From contig NZ_CP020946.1 in NCBI RefSeq assembly GCF_002208115.1, positions 806,001 through 870,000 of the forward strand: DNA of 64,000 nucleotides, written 5' to 3'. The notes below the pieces were generated by a model, which was not told where the DNA came from, did no database searches, and saw only the letters and a program-made list of their open reading frames with translations. Both the position numbers and the translations under genes were made by a program. Below, one piece after another: positions 1 to 9,039 of the stretch; position 1 is the first letter of the stretch, and every line of letters begins with the position of its first letter. This DNA is from Bdellovibrio bacteriovorus (GTDB lineage Bacteria; Bdellovibrionota; Bdellovibrionia; Bdellovibrionales; Bdellovibrionaceae).

Positions 1-361
1 TGTCTTCCGTAAAAGGTATTGGCAGCAGGTTGTGAAAATTCTGACCTGAGATCGAATTCCATGACATGTGATCTGAAACAATGAATGGTTCCACACGTTC
101 AATCAGTTCGCGCAGTCCCTGCAGGTAATCCACGCGAATGCCCTCGGGCGCACCGATGTTCATGGAAATCCCATGCAGAGCGACGGGATAGTCCTGGCGG
201 ATGGTTTGCAGCATCTCCAGCGAGCGTCCGTGGGTATGAATGTAGGTTTCAGTCTGCGCCTCGAACCACGCCACCTCGGTGGAGGGGCGCTGTTCAAGAT
301 AAGAAAAATGCGGGGCCCGCAGGCCCATGCCCACCTTGTGGGAGAAGCTGGAATTTTGCAT
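1..361 (-). CDS. DUF692 / MNIO-family oxidase, 3' part outside window
   Basis: N-terminal 120 codons of a protein that runs off the left edge. The start is GMGLRAPHFSYLEQRPSTEV, followed by a short WFEAQTET segment, VALHGISMNIG and VEPFIVSDHMSW. These are the conserved blocks of the DUF692 (UPF0276) family, now called multinuclear non-haem iron-dependent oxidases (MNIO), which have a TIM-barrel fold and include MbnB and BufB. The histidines of LHG and SDHMSW are metal-ligand positions in the family. The ATG (359-361) has the Shine-Dalgarno AGAGGA, which overlaps the stop codon of the YceI-like gene eight bases upstream, so the two are almost certainly translated from one message. MNIO enzymes often modify cysteine-containing peptides. 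No precursor peptide is visible here, so the substrate is unknown. The family call is strong; the role is open. Confidence 0.88.
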   Translation of the reverse strand, partial: MQNSSFSHKVGMGLRAPHFSYLEQRPSTEVAWFEAQTETYIHTHGRSLEMLQTIRQDYPVALHGISMNIGAPEGIRVDYLQGLRELIERVEPFIVSDHMSWNSISGQNFHNLLPIPFTED

Positions 362-369
362 GACGTCCT

Positions 370-975
370 CTATTTTTTTGGAGCTGCTGGAACTGCTGCG
401 ACTTTGGCTTCGCCATCGATTTCGATTTTGATCTTGTCACCGACAACAAATCCGCCCTTGTCCATGGCCTTGTTCCAGTTCAGCCCGAAGTCCTTGCGGT
501 TGACTTCGCCTTCGGCTTCAAAGGTGACAACGCGATTGCCCCAGGGGTCGGTGACTGCGCCGTTGTAATCAACATCCAGGGTGACTTTCTTGGTGATCCC
601 GCGAATGGTCAGGTCACCTTCGACTTTGTCGGGTTTGTTCTTGTCGTATTTGACGTTGGTGGATTTAAAAGTCATTTCCGGGTACTTTGCCACATCAAAG
701 AAGTCCGGACTGCGCATGTGTTTGTCGCGATCGGCTTCATTGGTGTTAATTGAATCGGTTTTGATGGTCACATTGATGTCACTTAACTTCATGGACTTTT
801 CATCGAACTCGAAACTGCCACTGACCTGGTCGAAACGGCCTTTGACTTTTGAAACCATCAGGTGCGGAGCTGTGAAGGAAACGTTGGTGTGAGCCTTGTC
901 GACATCAAATTTCGCGGCAAGGGCAGAGGTGGATACCAAAGATGTGGCCATGAAAGACAAGAGCAGCGCGCGCAT
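370..975 (-). CDS. YceI-like periplasmic protein
   Basis: A 201-residue secreted protein of the YceI family, a lipocalin-like barrel that binds isoprenoid or other amphipathic ligands in the periplasm. Residues 1-20 are a signal peptide ending ALAA. The mature start, AKFDVDKAHTNVSFTAPHLM, is the classic YceI opening, and SPDFFDVAKYPEMTFKST with LTIRGITKKVTLDV are the other family signatures. The C-terminal ...VAAVPAAPKK is a short Ala/Pro tail beyond the domain. Length is normal for the family. It is followed after eight bases by the DUF692 gene, so the pair may act on the same envelope process. What the ligand is cannot be told from sequence. Confidence 0.93.
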   Translation of the reverse strand: MRALLLSFMATSLVSTSALAAKFDVDKAHTNVSFTAPHLMVSKVKGRFDQVSGSFEFDEKSMKLSDINVTIKTDSINTNEADRDKHMRSPDFFDVAKYPEMTFKSTNVKYDKNKPDKVEGDLTIRGITKKVTLDVDYNGAVTDPWGNRVVTFEAEGEVNRKDFGLNWNKAMDKGGFVVGDKIKIEIDGEAKVAAVPAAPKK

Positions 976-1133
976 ACGTGATCCTTTCGATTGTTCTTAA
1001 ATAGGTGCTCCGGGATGGAGACGGTATTCATTAACTGTTTTTGATCGAAAGAAGATTTACAAATTAAGAAGCAGAAAGTTTTTAAGATAAAAACAGAAGC
1101 TCAAGGAATATTGTGCGGCGACAGATTTTGGGC

Positions 1134-1171
1134 AAAAAAAAGCCCGGTGCTTTGTCGGCACCGGGCTTTGA
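1134..1171 (-). terminator. Rho-independent terminator of the subtilisin gene
   Basis: Inverted repeat AAAGCCCGGTGC / GCACCGGGCTTT with a 7-base loop. On the minus strand it is followed by an unbroken T run. It lies just past the protease stop codon at 1182. Confidence 0.9.
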
Positions 1172-1181
1172 AGTTCAGAAC

Positions 1182-2600
1182 TTAGTAGCTCATCAAAGCT
1201 TTCACATCAAGCTTGCCGCCTGACACGGATTTGCGGTCAAGAGCATTGATCTTACGAGCAGATCCGATGATCGCCGCTTTCACATCCTGCCAGGATTTTT
1301 CCGGGTGAGCAGACCAGTAAAGAGCCGCGGCACCCGCAACGTGAGGCGCCGCCATGGACGTGCCATCCCAAGTTGCTTTGAAGCCAAATTTATCGATAAC
1401 AGTGTCGCTGTAGCTTTGTGCTACGGTTGTGGAATAAACCTTCACGCCCGGCGCGCCGATATCCACAGATTTTTGACCCCAGTTGGAGAATGAACCCAGA
1501 CGGTCGTTGGAATCCAATGCCGCCACAGAGATGATGATGTCGTGATCATAAGACGCAGGGTAAGCCGGAAGCTTGTCCGTGTCGTTGTCATAGCCCACAC
1601 CTTTGTGCCCGTTGCCCGCCGCTGCGATGAACAGAACACCTTTGTCCTGAGCGTATTGAACAGCATCACGCAATGCCTGATTTTCAGGAGCGCCTGGCTC
1701 TTCACCTTCAGAACCCCACGAGTTGTTCATGATTTTCGCGCCGTTATCAACAGCATAGCGGATGGATTTGATCGCATCAGCTGTGGTTCCGCCGCCCGTC
1801 ATGCCGATGAAACGCAAAGACATGATTTTCACGTTCGGTGCCACGCCCGCAATACCTTTGCCATTGTCACCACGAGCCGCCACGTTACCCGCACAGTGAG
1901 TGCCGTGACCTGGGTTGCCACCTTTGAACAGGCCGTCCAAAGAATCCACGGCAAGGTCATAAGGTTTGTTGTCGTTGGTCACAAAATCCCAGCCGATCAC
2001 GTCGTCGATGTAACCGTTGCCGTCATCGTCGATGCCGTTGTCCGGGATTTCGCCAGCGTTTCTCCAAAGATTTGGCAGAAGGTCTTCGTGTGTGTAGTCG
2101 ACACCTGTGTCGATAACCGCCACGATCATTTCCGGATTGCCTTTTGTCACTTTCCAGCCGTCAACTACGCCGATATCCAGCATGCCCCACTGTTTGGAGA
2201 ACAAAGGATCTGCGCCGGTTGTTGGTTGCGGAGCGTCAGGGATCGCCGGATTGTCCTGGCGAGCGGCTGCGCGAAGCTGAGGATTTCTTGAAAGCATTTT
2301 TGCCAAAGCGGCACGGCGAAGAGGGTCTTCGATTTTATAATCTTCCAAAAGAGAGATTTTGTAGTTCGGCTGAACGTACTCGATGGCCGGATTTTTTTCC
2401 AAAGATTGAAGGCTCATGCGGCGGGGAGCTTGAACGCGAACCCAGGATTCGCTCAATTTTTCGACTTTTGCGCCCTGAATTTCCAATTCAACGAAGCCAG
2501 GTGCCAGTTTAATAAGCAAATCTTGCTTTTGGGAGTTGGCAGATGCCACTCCGGACAAAGCAAGAATGGCAGAAGCAACGTACAGTGCCATCTTCTTCAT
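1182..2600 (-). CDS. Secreted subtilisin-like serine protease (peptidase S8)
   Basis: A 472-residue S8 protease. A signal peptide (residues 1-21, ending VASA) is followed by an inhibitor-I9-like propeptide of about 100 residues (GFVELEIQGAKVEKL..., ending IEYVQPNYKI). The catalytic triad is visible: Asp164 in AVIDTGVDYTHEDL, His232 in GHGTHCAG and Ser415 in DGTSMAAPHVAG, with the oxyanion Asn330 in AAAGNG. The acidic loop around residues 188-200 (DNGIDDDGNGYIDD) looks like a calcium site and is common in this subtilase branch. There is no C-terminal anchor or repeat, so it is probably released. The start has Shine-Dalgarno AGGAG. A secreted protease suits a predator that digests prey protein, but that role is inferred. 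Confidence 0.96.
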   Translation of the reverse strand: MKKMALYVASAILALSGVASANSQKQDLLIKLAPGFVELEIQGAKVEKLSESWVRVQAPRRMSLQSLEKNPAIEYVQPNYKISLLEDYKIEDPLRRAALAKMLSRNPQLRAAARQDNPAIPDAPQPTTGADPLFSKQWGMLDIGVVDGWKVTKGNPEMIVAVIDTGVDYTHEDLLPNLWRNAGEIPDNGIDDDGNGYIDDVIGWDFVTNDNKPYDLAVDSLDGLFKGGNPGHGTHCAGNVAARGDNGKGIAGVAPNVKIMSLRFIGMTGGGTTADAIKSIRYAVDNGAKIMNNSWGSEGEEPGAPENQALRDAVQYAQDKGVLFIAAAGNGHKGVGYDNDTDKLPAYPASYDHDIIISVAALDSNDRLGSFSNWGQKSVDIGAPGVKVYSTTVAQSYSDTVIDKFGFKATWDGTSMAAPHVAGAAALYWSAHPEKSWQDVKAAIIGSARKINALDRKSVSGGKLDVKALMSY

Positions 2601-2729
2601 GTGGGTTTTCTCCTATTGTTTAAGCTCCCTAAAGTTTGTGGTTAAACGACAGGAGAATCAATTTCATTTGGCCTGCTTTGGAAAGGTGCGTTGAAGAAAA
2701 CGGCGAGGGCCGCCAATATATATATCTAG

Positions 2730-2758
2730 TTGTCAGGATTACGGTTTTTCAGTAACTA
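2730..2758 (+). promoter_or_regulatory. Candidate promoter of the nuo operon
   Basis: TTGTCA (2730-2735), a 17-base spacer and TAACTA (2753-2758) resemble a sigma-70 promoter about 40 bases before nuoB. The match at -10 is modest. Confidence 0.35.
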
Positions 2759-2795
2759 CTTAATGATAGCTAAATGAAATTGCAGAGGTGTATTT

Positions 2796-3359
2796 ATGCA
2801 CAATGAACAAGTGCAGGGTTTGGTATCTCACGATGGGATGACCGGAACCCAAGCTGTAGATGATATGTCGCGAGGTTTTGCTTTCACGTCAAAGCTTGAT
2901 GCTATTGTTGCGTGGGGAAGAAAAAACTCTCTGTGGCCAATGCCGTACGGTACTGCTTGCTGCGGTATCGAGTTCATGTCCGTGATGGGTCCCAAGTATG
3001 ACTTGGCTCGTTTCGGTGCGGAAGTGGCGCGCTTCTCTCCACGTCAGGCGGACTTGCTTGTCGTTGCGGGAACCATCACCGAGAAAATGGCTCCGGTGAT
3101 CGTGCGTATCTATCAGCAGATGCTGGAACCTAAGTACGTGTTGTCCATGGGTGCTTGTGCAAGCTCCGGTGGTTTCTATCGTGCTTACCACGTTCTTCAG
3201 GGCGTTGATAAAGTCATCCCTGTCGACGTTTACATTCCTGGCTGCCCTCCAACACCAGAGGCGGTGATGGACGGTATCATGGCTTTGCAGCGTATGATCG
3301 CGACAAATCAACCACGCCCTTGGAAAGACAACTGGAAGAGCCCATATGAACAAGCTTGA
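2796..3359 (+). CDS. nuoB: NADH-quinone oxidoreductase subunit B
   Basis: 187-residue NuoB (PSST), the subunit that carries the last iron-sulfur cluster (N2) and passes electrons to quinone. The N2 ligands are Cys55 and Cys56 in GTACCGIEF, Cys121 in MGACASSGG and Cys150 in IPGCPPTPE; the unusual adjacent cysteine pair is diagnostic. [20 protein letters not shown] is also typical. The N-terminal ~25 residues are a variable extension. The gene opens a six-gene operon and overlaps the next reading frame by 14 bases. NuoA, which normally precedes NuoB, is absent: upstream lies a divergent protease. Confidence 0.98.
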   Translation: MHNEQVQGLVSHDGMTGTQAVDDMSRGFAFTSKLDAIVAWGRKNSLWPMPYGTACCGIEFMSVMGPKYDLARFGAEVARFSPRQADLLVVAGTITEKMAPVIVRIYQQMLEPKYVLSMGACASSGGFYRAYHVLQGVDKVIPVDVYIPGCPPTPEAVMDGIMALQRMIATNQPRPWKDNWKSPYEQA

Positions 3360-5028
3360 AAATCTGAAACAGCTTCTGGCTGGCAAATTTAAAATTGAGA
3401 ACTTCAAGTTCACCCACGCTGTCGGCGATGACGTGATCGAAGTTCCTAAAGAAGACGCTCCGGCGCTTTTGTTGTTCCTTCGTGAAAGCGGCCAGTTCGA
3501 CTTCCTGATGGACGTGTGCGGTGCGGATTATCCAAGCCGTGAAAAGCGTTTTGACGTTGTCTACAACCTGTTCAACTCCAAGGATTCCTCCCGTCTGCGC
3601 ATCAAAGCGCAAGTGGGCGAGGGCGAGTCCATTGGTACTGCAATTCCTGCTTACCGTGGTGCGGACTGGTTCGAGCGCGAAGCGTACGACATGTTCGGTA
3701 TCATCTTTGACGGTCACCCGAACCTGCGCAAAATCCTGACTCACCACCAGTTCGTCGGTCACCCTTTGCGCAAGGACTACGATGCGAACAACCAGCAGGC
3801 GTGCACAAACTCCCTGCCGATTCATTTCAACAACGAGCCGGGTTCACCAGGCGACGTATTGAATGACAAATATCTTCCATTGAACATCGGTCCTTCCCAT
3901 ACAGCGATGCACGGAACTTTGCGTGTGATGGCTGAAATGGACGGCGAGACAATCATCCGTTGCAACAACGAGATCGGTTACCTGCACCGCTGCTTCGAAA
4001 AAATGGCGGAAACTCACCCGTACAATCAGGTGATCCCTTACACCGACCGTCTGAACTACTGTTCTGCTCCGATGAACAACATCGGTTACTGCAAAGCGGT
4101 TGAAAGACTTTTGGGCGTGGAAATCCCGCCAAAAGCTCAGGCGATGCGTGTGATCCTGGCTGAACTTTCCCGTATCATCGATCACACGATCGCAATCGGT
4201 ACCGGTGCGATGGACTTGGGGGCTTTGACCAGCTTCTTCTATATGTTCGGTATGCGTGAAAAAGTTTACGGCCTGTTCGAGAAACTTTGCGGTGCCCGTC
4301 TGACAGTGTCCATGACCCGTATCGGTGGTATGGCTCAGGATGCGCCGGAAGGCTGGTTCGATGAAGTCGTGGCTCTTTGCAAAGAAATCCGCAAGGGCAC
4401 TGACGAAATGGCGGCGATGGTTATCGACAACAAAATCTTCATCCAGCGTACTAAAAACGTATGTCCGGTGTCTGCTCAGGATGCGATTCAGTGGGGCTAT
4501 ACAGGTCCAATGCTTCGTGCCTGCGGTGTGAATCTGGATCTGCGCAAAGCGCAGCCATACTATGGTTACGACGCTTTGGACTTTGATGTTCCAGTGGGAA
4601 CCAACGGTGACATCTATGACCGTTACCTGGTTCGTTTCGAGGAAATGCGTCAGTCCGTTCGTATCATTGAACAAGTCTGCAAAAACGTTCCTGGTGGCGA
4701 TTACACAATCCGCGACAAAGGCATCGTTCTTCCAGAGAAAAAAGACGTTTACGGCAACATCGAAGGTTTGATGAATCACTTCATGCTGATCATCAAGGGT
4801 CTTCGCCCACCAGTGGGTGAAGTTTACGATGCGACAGAGGCGGCCAACGGTGAGTTGGGCTTCTATCTGGTCAGCGATGGTTCCGCGAATCCTTACCGTT
4901 TGAAAGTTCGTCCACCTTGCTTTGCGATCTACCAGTCTTTCCCGACTGTGGTTAAGGGCGCGATGCTGGCCGATGCGATCGCAACGGTTGCCTCCATGAA
5001 CCTTATTGCCGGCGAATTGGACCGCTAG
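3346..5028 (+). CDS. nuoCD: NADH-quinone oxidoreductase fused subunits C and D
   Basis: A 560-residue fusion of NuoC (about residues 1-165) and NuoD (about 175-560), the quinone-site subunits of complex I. The NuoC part ends in [20 protein letters not shown] and HPLRKDY. The NuoD part starts [15 protein letters not shown], has the [13 protein letters not shown] block and YTDRLNYC, and ends in the signature PYRLKVRPP...FP and GELDR. The fused arrangement is the same as in E. coli (about 600 residues) but the linker is shorter. Start overlaps the end of nuoB, so the two are probably translationally coupled. Both domains look complete. Confidence 0.98.
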   Translation: MNKLENLKQLLAGKFKIENFKFTHAVGDDVIEVPKEDAPALLLFLRESGQFDFLMDVCGADYPSREKRFDVVYNLFNSKDSSRLRIKAQVGEGESIGTAIPAYRGADWFEREAYDMFGIIFDGHPNLRKILTHHQFVGHPLRKDYDANNQQACTNSLPIHFNNEPGSPGDVLNDKYLPLNIGPSHTAMHGTLRVMAEMDGETIIRCNNEIGYLHRCFEKMAETHPYNQVIPYTDRLNYCSAPMNNIGYCKAVERLLGVEIPPKAQAMRVILAELSRIIDHTIAIGTGAMDLGALTSFFYMFGMREKVYGLFEKLCGARLTVSMTRIGGMAQDAPEGWFDEVVALCKEIRKGTDEMAAMVIDNKIFIQRTKNVCPVSAQDAIQWGYTGPMLRACGVNLDLRKAQPYYGYDALDFDVPVGTNGDIYDRYLVRFEEMRQSVRIIEQVCKNVPGGDYTIRDKGIVLPEKKDVYGNIEGLMNHFMLIIKGLRPPVGEVYDATEAANGELGFYLVSDGSANPYRLKVRPPCFAIYQSFPTVVKGAMLADAIATVASMNLIAGELDR

Positions 5029-5039
5029 AGGAAACAACG

Positions 5040-5513
5040 ATGTTTAAATTGTCTGATTCTGGCTTGGCTGCAGTAAAAAGTGAACTGGCTCGCTACGAGG
5101 CGAAAGAGTCCGCTATTATTCCAAGCCTTTATATTGCTCAAAAAGAAAATAACGGCTTCATCACGCCGGACATTATCCGTCATCTGTCCCAGGTTATGGA
5201 TATTCCGGAAGCACGTATCAATGAAGTGTTCAAATTCTACACCATGTTCAACCAGAAGCCCGTGGGCAAATACCACGTGCAGGTTTGCACGAACATCTCC
5301 TGCGCGCTTGAAGGCGGCCGTGAGATGGCAAGCCACATCTGCCATGAACTGGGTGTAAAATACAATGAAGTCACTGCTGACGGCCGCTTCACAGTTTCCA
5401 AGGTAGAGTGCCTTGGTTCCTGCGGAACTGCGCCGATGATGCAGGTGAATGACACCTACCACGAAAAGCTGACTCCAGAGACAGCGATGAATCTGTTGAG
5501 AGGTATGAAATAA
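5040..5513 (+). CDS. nuoE: NADH-quinone oxidoreductase subunit E
   Basis: 157-residue NuoE (24 kDa subunit), a thioredoxin-fold [2Fe-2S] protein of the NADH-input module. Cluster N1a ligands are Cys83 and Cys88 in QVCTNISCAL and Cys124 and Cys128 in VECLGSCGTAP, the expected C-x4-C ... C-x3-C pattern. The helical N-terminal domain (FITPDIIRHLSQVMDIPEAR) is present. Its stop codon shares one base with the nuoF start. Length is normal. Confidence 0.97.
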   Translation: MFKLSDSGLAAVKSELARYEAKESAIIPSLYIAQKENNGFITPDIIRHLSQVMDIPEARINEVFKFYTMFNQKPVGKYHVQVCTNISCALEGGREMASHICHELGVKYNEVTADGRFTVSKVECLGSCGTAPMMQVNDTYHEKLTPETAMNLLRGMK

Positions 5514-6805
5514 TGTCTGAAGTAAAAGTGCTTACAGAATTCTACCACCTGCCTGAATATCAAACTTTGGCGGGCTACAAAGCCAAGGGTGGTTACGAAA
5601 CTCTTCACAAAGCCTTCAAAATGCAACCTCAAGCCATCATTGATGAAGTGAAAGCTTCCGGTCTGCGCGGTCGTGGTGGTGCGGGTTTCCCAACGGGTAT
5701 GAAATGGGGCTTTTTGCCGAAAAACGGCGAGCCACGCTATCTTCTGTGCAACGCCGATGAAGGCGAGCCAGGGACTTTCAAAGACCGTATGATGATGGAG
5801 CGTGCTCCACATCAATTGATCGAAGGCATGATCATCTCTGCTTTCGCGATCGGTTCCAACAAAGGTTACATCTACGTTCGTGGTGAGTACGTATTCCCGA
5901 TTGAATGCCTGAACAAGGCGATCAAAGAGGCTTATGCTGCCGGTCTTCTGGGTAAAAACATCCTGGGTTCCGGTTTTGATTTCGATCTGGATGTGTACCG
6001 CGGTGCCGGTGCTTATATCTGCGGTGAGGAAACAGGCATGATCTCTTCTTTGGAAGGTCTGAAAGGCCAGCCAAAATTGAAACCGCCATTCCCGGCAGTT
6101 CAGGGTTACCTGAGAAAGCCAACCATCGTGAACAACGTGGAAACTCTGGCGGCTGTGACTTATATCATTAAGGACGGCGCTCAGACTTACCGCAAACACG
6201 GTACGGAGAAATCCGCTGGTACCAAGCTGTTCTCTTTGTCCGGTAACGTGATGACTCCAGGCAACTTTGAAGTTCCGCTGGGTTATCCGTTGATGGATCT
6301 GATCATGAAAGAGGGCGGCGGTATGAAGCCGGGCCGCAAACTGAAAGCAGTTATCCCGGGTGGTTCTTCCGCTCCGGTTTTGACGGCTGAAGAAGTGGCG
6401 AAAGCAAACTTGGATTACGAATCCCTGGCGGGTCTGGGCACAATGCTTGGTTCCGGTGCGGTGATCGTGATCGATGATTCCCAGTGCATGGTTGATATGC
6501 TGGGTGTTTTGACTCACTTCTATGCTCACGAATCCTGCGGTCAGTGCACGCCTTGCCGTGAAGGTACAGGCTGGCTGAACAAAGTTCTTCATTCGATCCT
6601 GGAAGGCCGCGGCCGTTTGCAGGACATCGACTTGTTGATCAAAGTTGCTGACAACATGAAAGGTAAAACCATCTGCGCGCTTTCTGATGCAGCGGCTTTG
6701 CCGGTATTGAGCTTCGTAACTAAGTTTAGAGATGAATTTGAATTCTATGTCCGTGAAGGACGTTCGAAAGTAAAAGGAACGACATATGCCGAAATGCACC
6801 ATTAA
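5513..6805 (+). CDS. nuoF: NADH-quinone oxidoreductase subunit F
   Basis: 430-residue NuoF (51 kDa subunit), which binds NADH and FMN and holds cluster N3. The glycine-rich GLRGRGGAGFPTGMKW (50-65) binds NADH, and YLLCNADEGEPGTFKDR (76-92) is the FMN loop. N3 ligands are Cys342, Cys345 and Cys348 in ESCGQCTPCREGT and Cys388 in KTICALSDAA. Length matches the family. The end overlaps nuoG by 20 bases. Confidence 0.98.
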   Translation: MSEVKVLTEFYHLPEYQTLAGYKAKGGYETLHKAFKMQPQAIIDEVKASGLRGRGGAGFPTGMKWGFLPKNGEPRYLLCNADEGEPGTFKDRMMMERAPHQLIEGMIISAFAIGSNKGYIYVRGEYVFPIECLNKAIKEAYAAGLLGKNILGSGFDFDLDVYRGAGAYICGEETGMISSLEGLKGQPKLKPPFPAVQGYLRKPTIVNNVETLAAVTYIIKDGAQTYRKHGTEKSAGTKLFSLSGNVMTPGNFEVPLGYPLMDLIMKEGGGMKPGRKLKAVIPGGSSAPVLTAEEVAKANLDYESLAGLGTMLGSGAVIVIDDSQCMVDMLGVLTHFYAHESCGQCTPCREGTGWLNKVLHSILEGRGRLQDIDLLIKVADNMKGKTICALSDAAALPVLSFVTKFRDEFEFYVREGRSKVKGTTYAEMHH

Positions 6806-8366
6806 TGGCAAAGAAGTCGAAGTAAAGGAAGGCACGTCGATCATCGAGGCGATGCAACAGTCTGGCGATCGTATCGCTCACTATTGCTGGCACCCGGGAT
6901 TGTCCGTGGCTGGTGTTTGTCGTCTTTGCATGGTGGAGATCGAAGGAAATCCACGCGTTCAGATCGCATGTAACACCATGGTTACTGAGGGCATGAAGAT
7001 CAACAACACGTCTGAAAAAGTAAAAGACGCTGTGAAGTGGGGCTTGGACTTCCACTTGATCAATCACCCGCTGGATTGCCCTATCTGCGATCAGGCAGGG
7101 GAGTGCGGTCTGCAGGATCAGTACATGGAATACGGCAAGTACGATCCTGAAATGGCCGAACACAAGCAAAAGAAACACAAGGTTGTAGACCTGGGTCCGA
7201 CAGTTGTTCTGGATTCCGAGCGTTGCATCCTTTGCTCCCGCTGTGTTCGTTTCACTGAGGAAGTATCCAAAACCAACGAACTGGGCCTGTTCAACCGTGG
7301 TGACCGTACTGAAATCGGCACTCACGATGGCATGCCTTTGGACAACAAATACTCTTTGAACACTGTCGACATCTGCCCGGTGGGTGCGTTGACTTCCAAA
7401 GACTTCCGTTTCCGTCAGCGCGTTTGGTATCTAAAAGATGCTGAAACTGTATGTAATGGCTGCTCTACCGGCTGTAACGTAAAAGTCTTCTATAATAAGG
7501 AAGGTTTCTTCCGTGTGAAGCCTGTTTACAATGAGCAGGTGAACGGTCACTGGATGTGCGATGAAGGTCGTGACATCTACAAGTTCGTCAACCGTGAACA
7601 CCGTCTGTTGAAGGCGCAGGTTCGCAATGCTTCCGGCTGGACAGAGATGACAGCAGGGGCGGCGGCGAAGAATGCCAATGAGGTTCTGAAAAACTCTCAA
7701 GGTGATTCTTTGGCACTGGTTCTGACTGCTCAGTACACGGTGGAAGAGTTCGATGCGATCGTTTCCTCGTTCGTGAACGAGTTCAAAACCAAGAAAGTCT
7801 TCTTCTGGATCAACAACAAGGAATCCTTCGAAAGCTTCGATGGATTGCTGTTGCGCGGGGATAAAAACCCGAACACCAAAGGCCTGCTGAAAGTTCTGGA
7901 AAAACACGGAATCACAGCGACTTGGGCGGATCTGACTTCCGGTTTGAATTCCGGAGCGATCAAAACTGTTGTGGTGGCTGGCCCGGAGAACATGAATGCG
8001 TTCCCTGACTTCGCAGATCGCGTGAAAGAGCTTTCCAAAGCTTCCAACCTGATCTGGCTGCAGGCGACCAAACAGGATGCTTTGATGGCGTTGACTGGCA
8101 ACGTATGGTTGATCCCGACAAAAACATTTGTTGAGAAAGACGGCACGTTCATCAACCACGCAGGTCTTGAGCAGAAGTTCAAAAAAGCGACGACGATTGT
8201 TTCCGAAGCACTGACATTGACTGAAGCGGCGCTGTTGATGGTTGGCAAGAACCTGGCGATCCCTGCGGTGAACGCGACGTTCATGCCGAACAACCAGCGT
8301 GAAGATCAGGTGACTTTGGAAGCTCGTAAAAAGAATGAGTTCGTGTTCAGAAGAGGTAGCCTATGA
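6786..8366 (+). CDS. nuoG: NADH-quinone oxidoreductase subunit G, short form
   Basis: 526-residue NuoG (75 kDa subunit). Cluster ligands are all visible: [2Fe-2S] N1b Cys34, Cys45, Cys48, Cys62; N5 His94, Cys98, Cys101, Cys107; N4 Cys147, Cys150, Cys153, Cys197; and a fourth set, Cys223, Cys226, Cys230 and Cys258, matching the off-path cluster N7 found in only some bacteria. After residue ~290 comes a much reduced molybdopterin-oxidoreductase-like domain of ~235 residues: E. coli NuoG is about 900 residues long. So the electron-transfer part is complete and the structural C-terminal part is trimmed. It overlaps nuoF by 20 bases and nuoI by 4 bases (ATGA). Confidence 0.96.
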   Translation: MPKCTINGKEVEVKEGTSIIEAMQQSGDRIAHYCWHPGLSVAGVCRLCMVEIEGNPRVQIACNTMVTEGMKINNTSEKVKDAVKWGLDFHLINHPLDCPICDQAGECGLQDQYMEYGKYDPEMAEHKQKKHKVVDLGPTVVLDSERCILCSRCVRFTEEVSKTNELGLFNRGDRTEIGTHDGMPLDNKYSLNTVDICPVGALTSKDFRFRQRVWYLKDAETVCNGCSTGCNVKVFYNKEGFFRVKPVYNEQVNGHWMCDEGRDIYKFVNREHRLLKAQVRNASGWTEMTAGAAAKNANEVLKNSQGDSLALVLTAQYTVEEFDAIVSSFVNEFKTKKVFFWINNKESFESFDGLLLRGDKNPNTKGLLKVLEKHGITATWADLTSGLNSGAIKTVVVAGPENMNAFPDFADRVKELSKASNLIWLQATKQDALMALTGNVWLIPTKTFVEKDGTFINHAGLEQKFKKATTIVSEALTLTEAALLMVGKNLAIPAVNATFMPNNQREDQVTLEARKKNEFVFRRGSL

Positions 8367-8887
8367 GCGTAATGCAAAACAACTCTGAAAAGTCCAAGTG
8401 GTTCCTGCCGGGGATTCTGGGTGGTCTTGCAACGACCATGAAGCACTTGCTGAAGAACTTGTTCAATCAGAAGAAAATGATGACCCTGAACTATCCTGAG
8501 GAGAAGTATGAGTACTCTCCTCGTTTCAAAGGGAATCACGTTCTGACGGTTAAAAAAGACGGTTCTTTGCGCTGCACGGCTTGTATGCTTTGTGCGACCA
8601 ACTGCCCTGCGGAATGTATCAAGATCACGGCGGCGGAACACAACGACCCATCAGTCGAAAAGTTCCCGATCAGCTATGAGATCGACATTCTTCGCTGCGT
8701 ATTCTGCGGTTTCTGTGAAGAAGCCTGCCCGGTGGATGCAATCCGTTTGGGCCCTGAATGGCAGACTCCAGGCGTGAACGGTGCAAACTTCATCTACGAC
8801 ATCAATCATCTGGCATACCGTCCAAACCTTAAGGGCGGCATCCTGACTCACGTCGACGACGAAGAACGCCACAAAGCCGGCATCTAA
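8363..8887 (+). CDS. nuoI: NADH-quinone oxidoreductase subunit I
   Basis: 174-residue NuoI (TYKY), a ferredoxin-like subunit with two [4Fe-4S] clusters, N6a and N6b. The ligands are Cys71, Cys74, Cys77 with Cys81 (CTACMLCATNCPAECI) and Cys112, Cys115, Cys118 with Cys122 (CVFCGFCEEACPVDAI). The N-terminal amphipathic segment ILGGLATTMKHLLKNLF is the membrane-surface helix seen in the family. The start codon overlaps the nuoG stop. NuoH, normally between G and I, is missing. The gene is followed by a terminator, so the operon ends here. Confidence 0.98.
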   Translation: MSVMQNNSEKSKWFLPGILGGLATTMKHLLKNLFNQKKMMTLNYPEEKYEYSPRFKGNHVLTVKKDGSLRCTACMLCATNCPAECIKITAAEHNDPSVEKFPISYEIDILRCVFCGFCEEACPVDAIRLGPEWQTPGVNGANFIYDINHLAYRPNLKGGILTHVDDEERHKAGI

Positions 8888-8957
8888 GCCGCGGCTGAAC
8901 CTTTTTGATCAGCCGCTCAAAAAGGTGCCTGGTGACTTTTTAAATCTACAATGCGTC

Positions 8958-8990
8958 AAAAAGGGAGTCGAAAGACTCCCTTTTTGTTTG
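8958..8990 (+). terminator. Terminator of the nuo operon
   Basis: AAAAAGGGAGTC-GAAA-GACTCCCTTTTT, a perfect stem with a GNRA-type loop and flanking A and T runs. It can work in both directions. A near copy of the core stem (GGGAGTC/GACTCCC) is reused at 36205-36237. Between nuoI and this site, GCGGCTGA/TCAGCCGC (8891-8917) forms a weaker extra stem. Confidence 0.9.
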
Positions 8991-9039
8991 CCCGCGCTTC
9001 GGTTCCCCTGCCAGACTTAAGTCATAGAAGGGGGATTCT

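Noticed and set aside
3844-5037. A 397-codon minus-strand open frame
   Set aside because: Antisense to nuoCD, which is complete and conserved.
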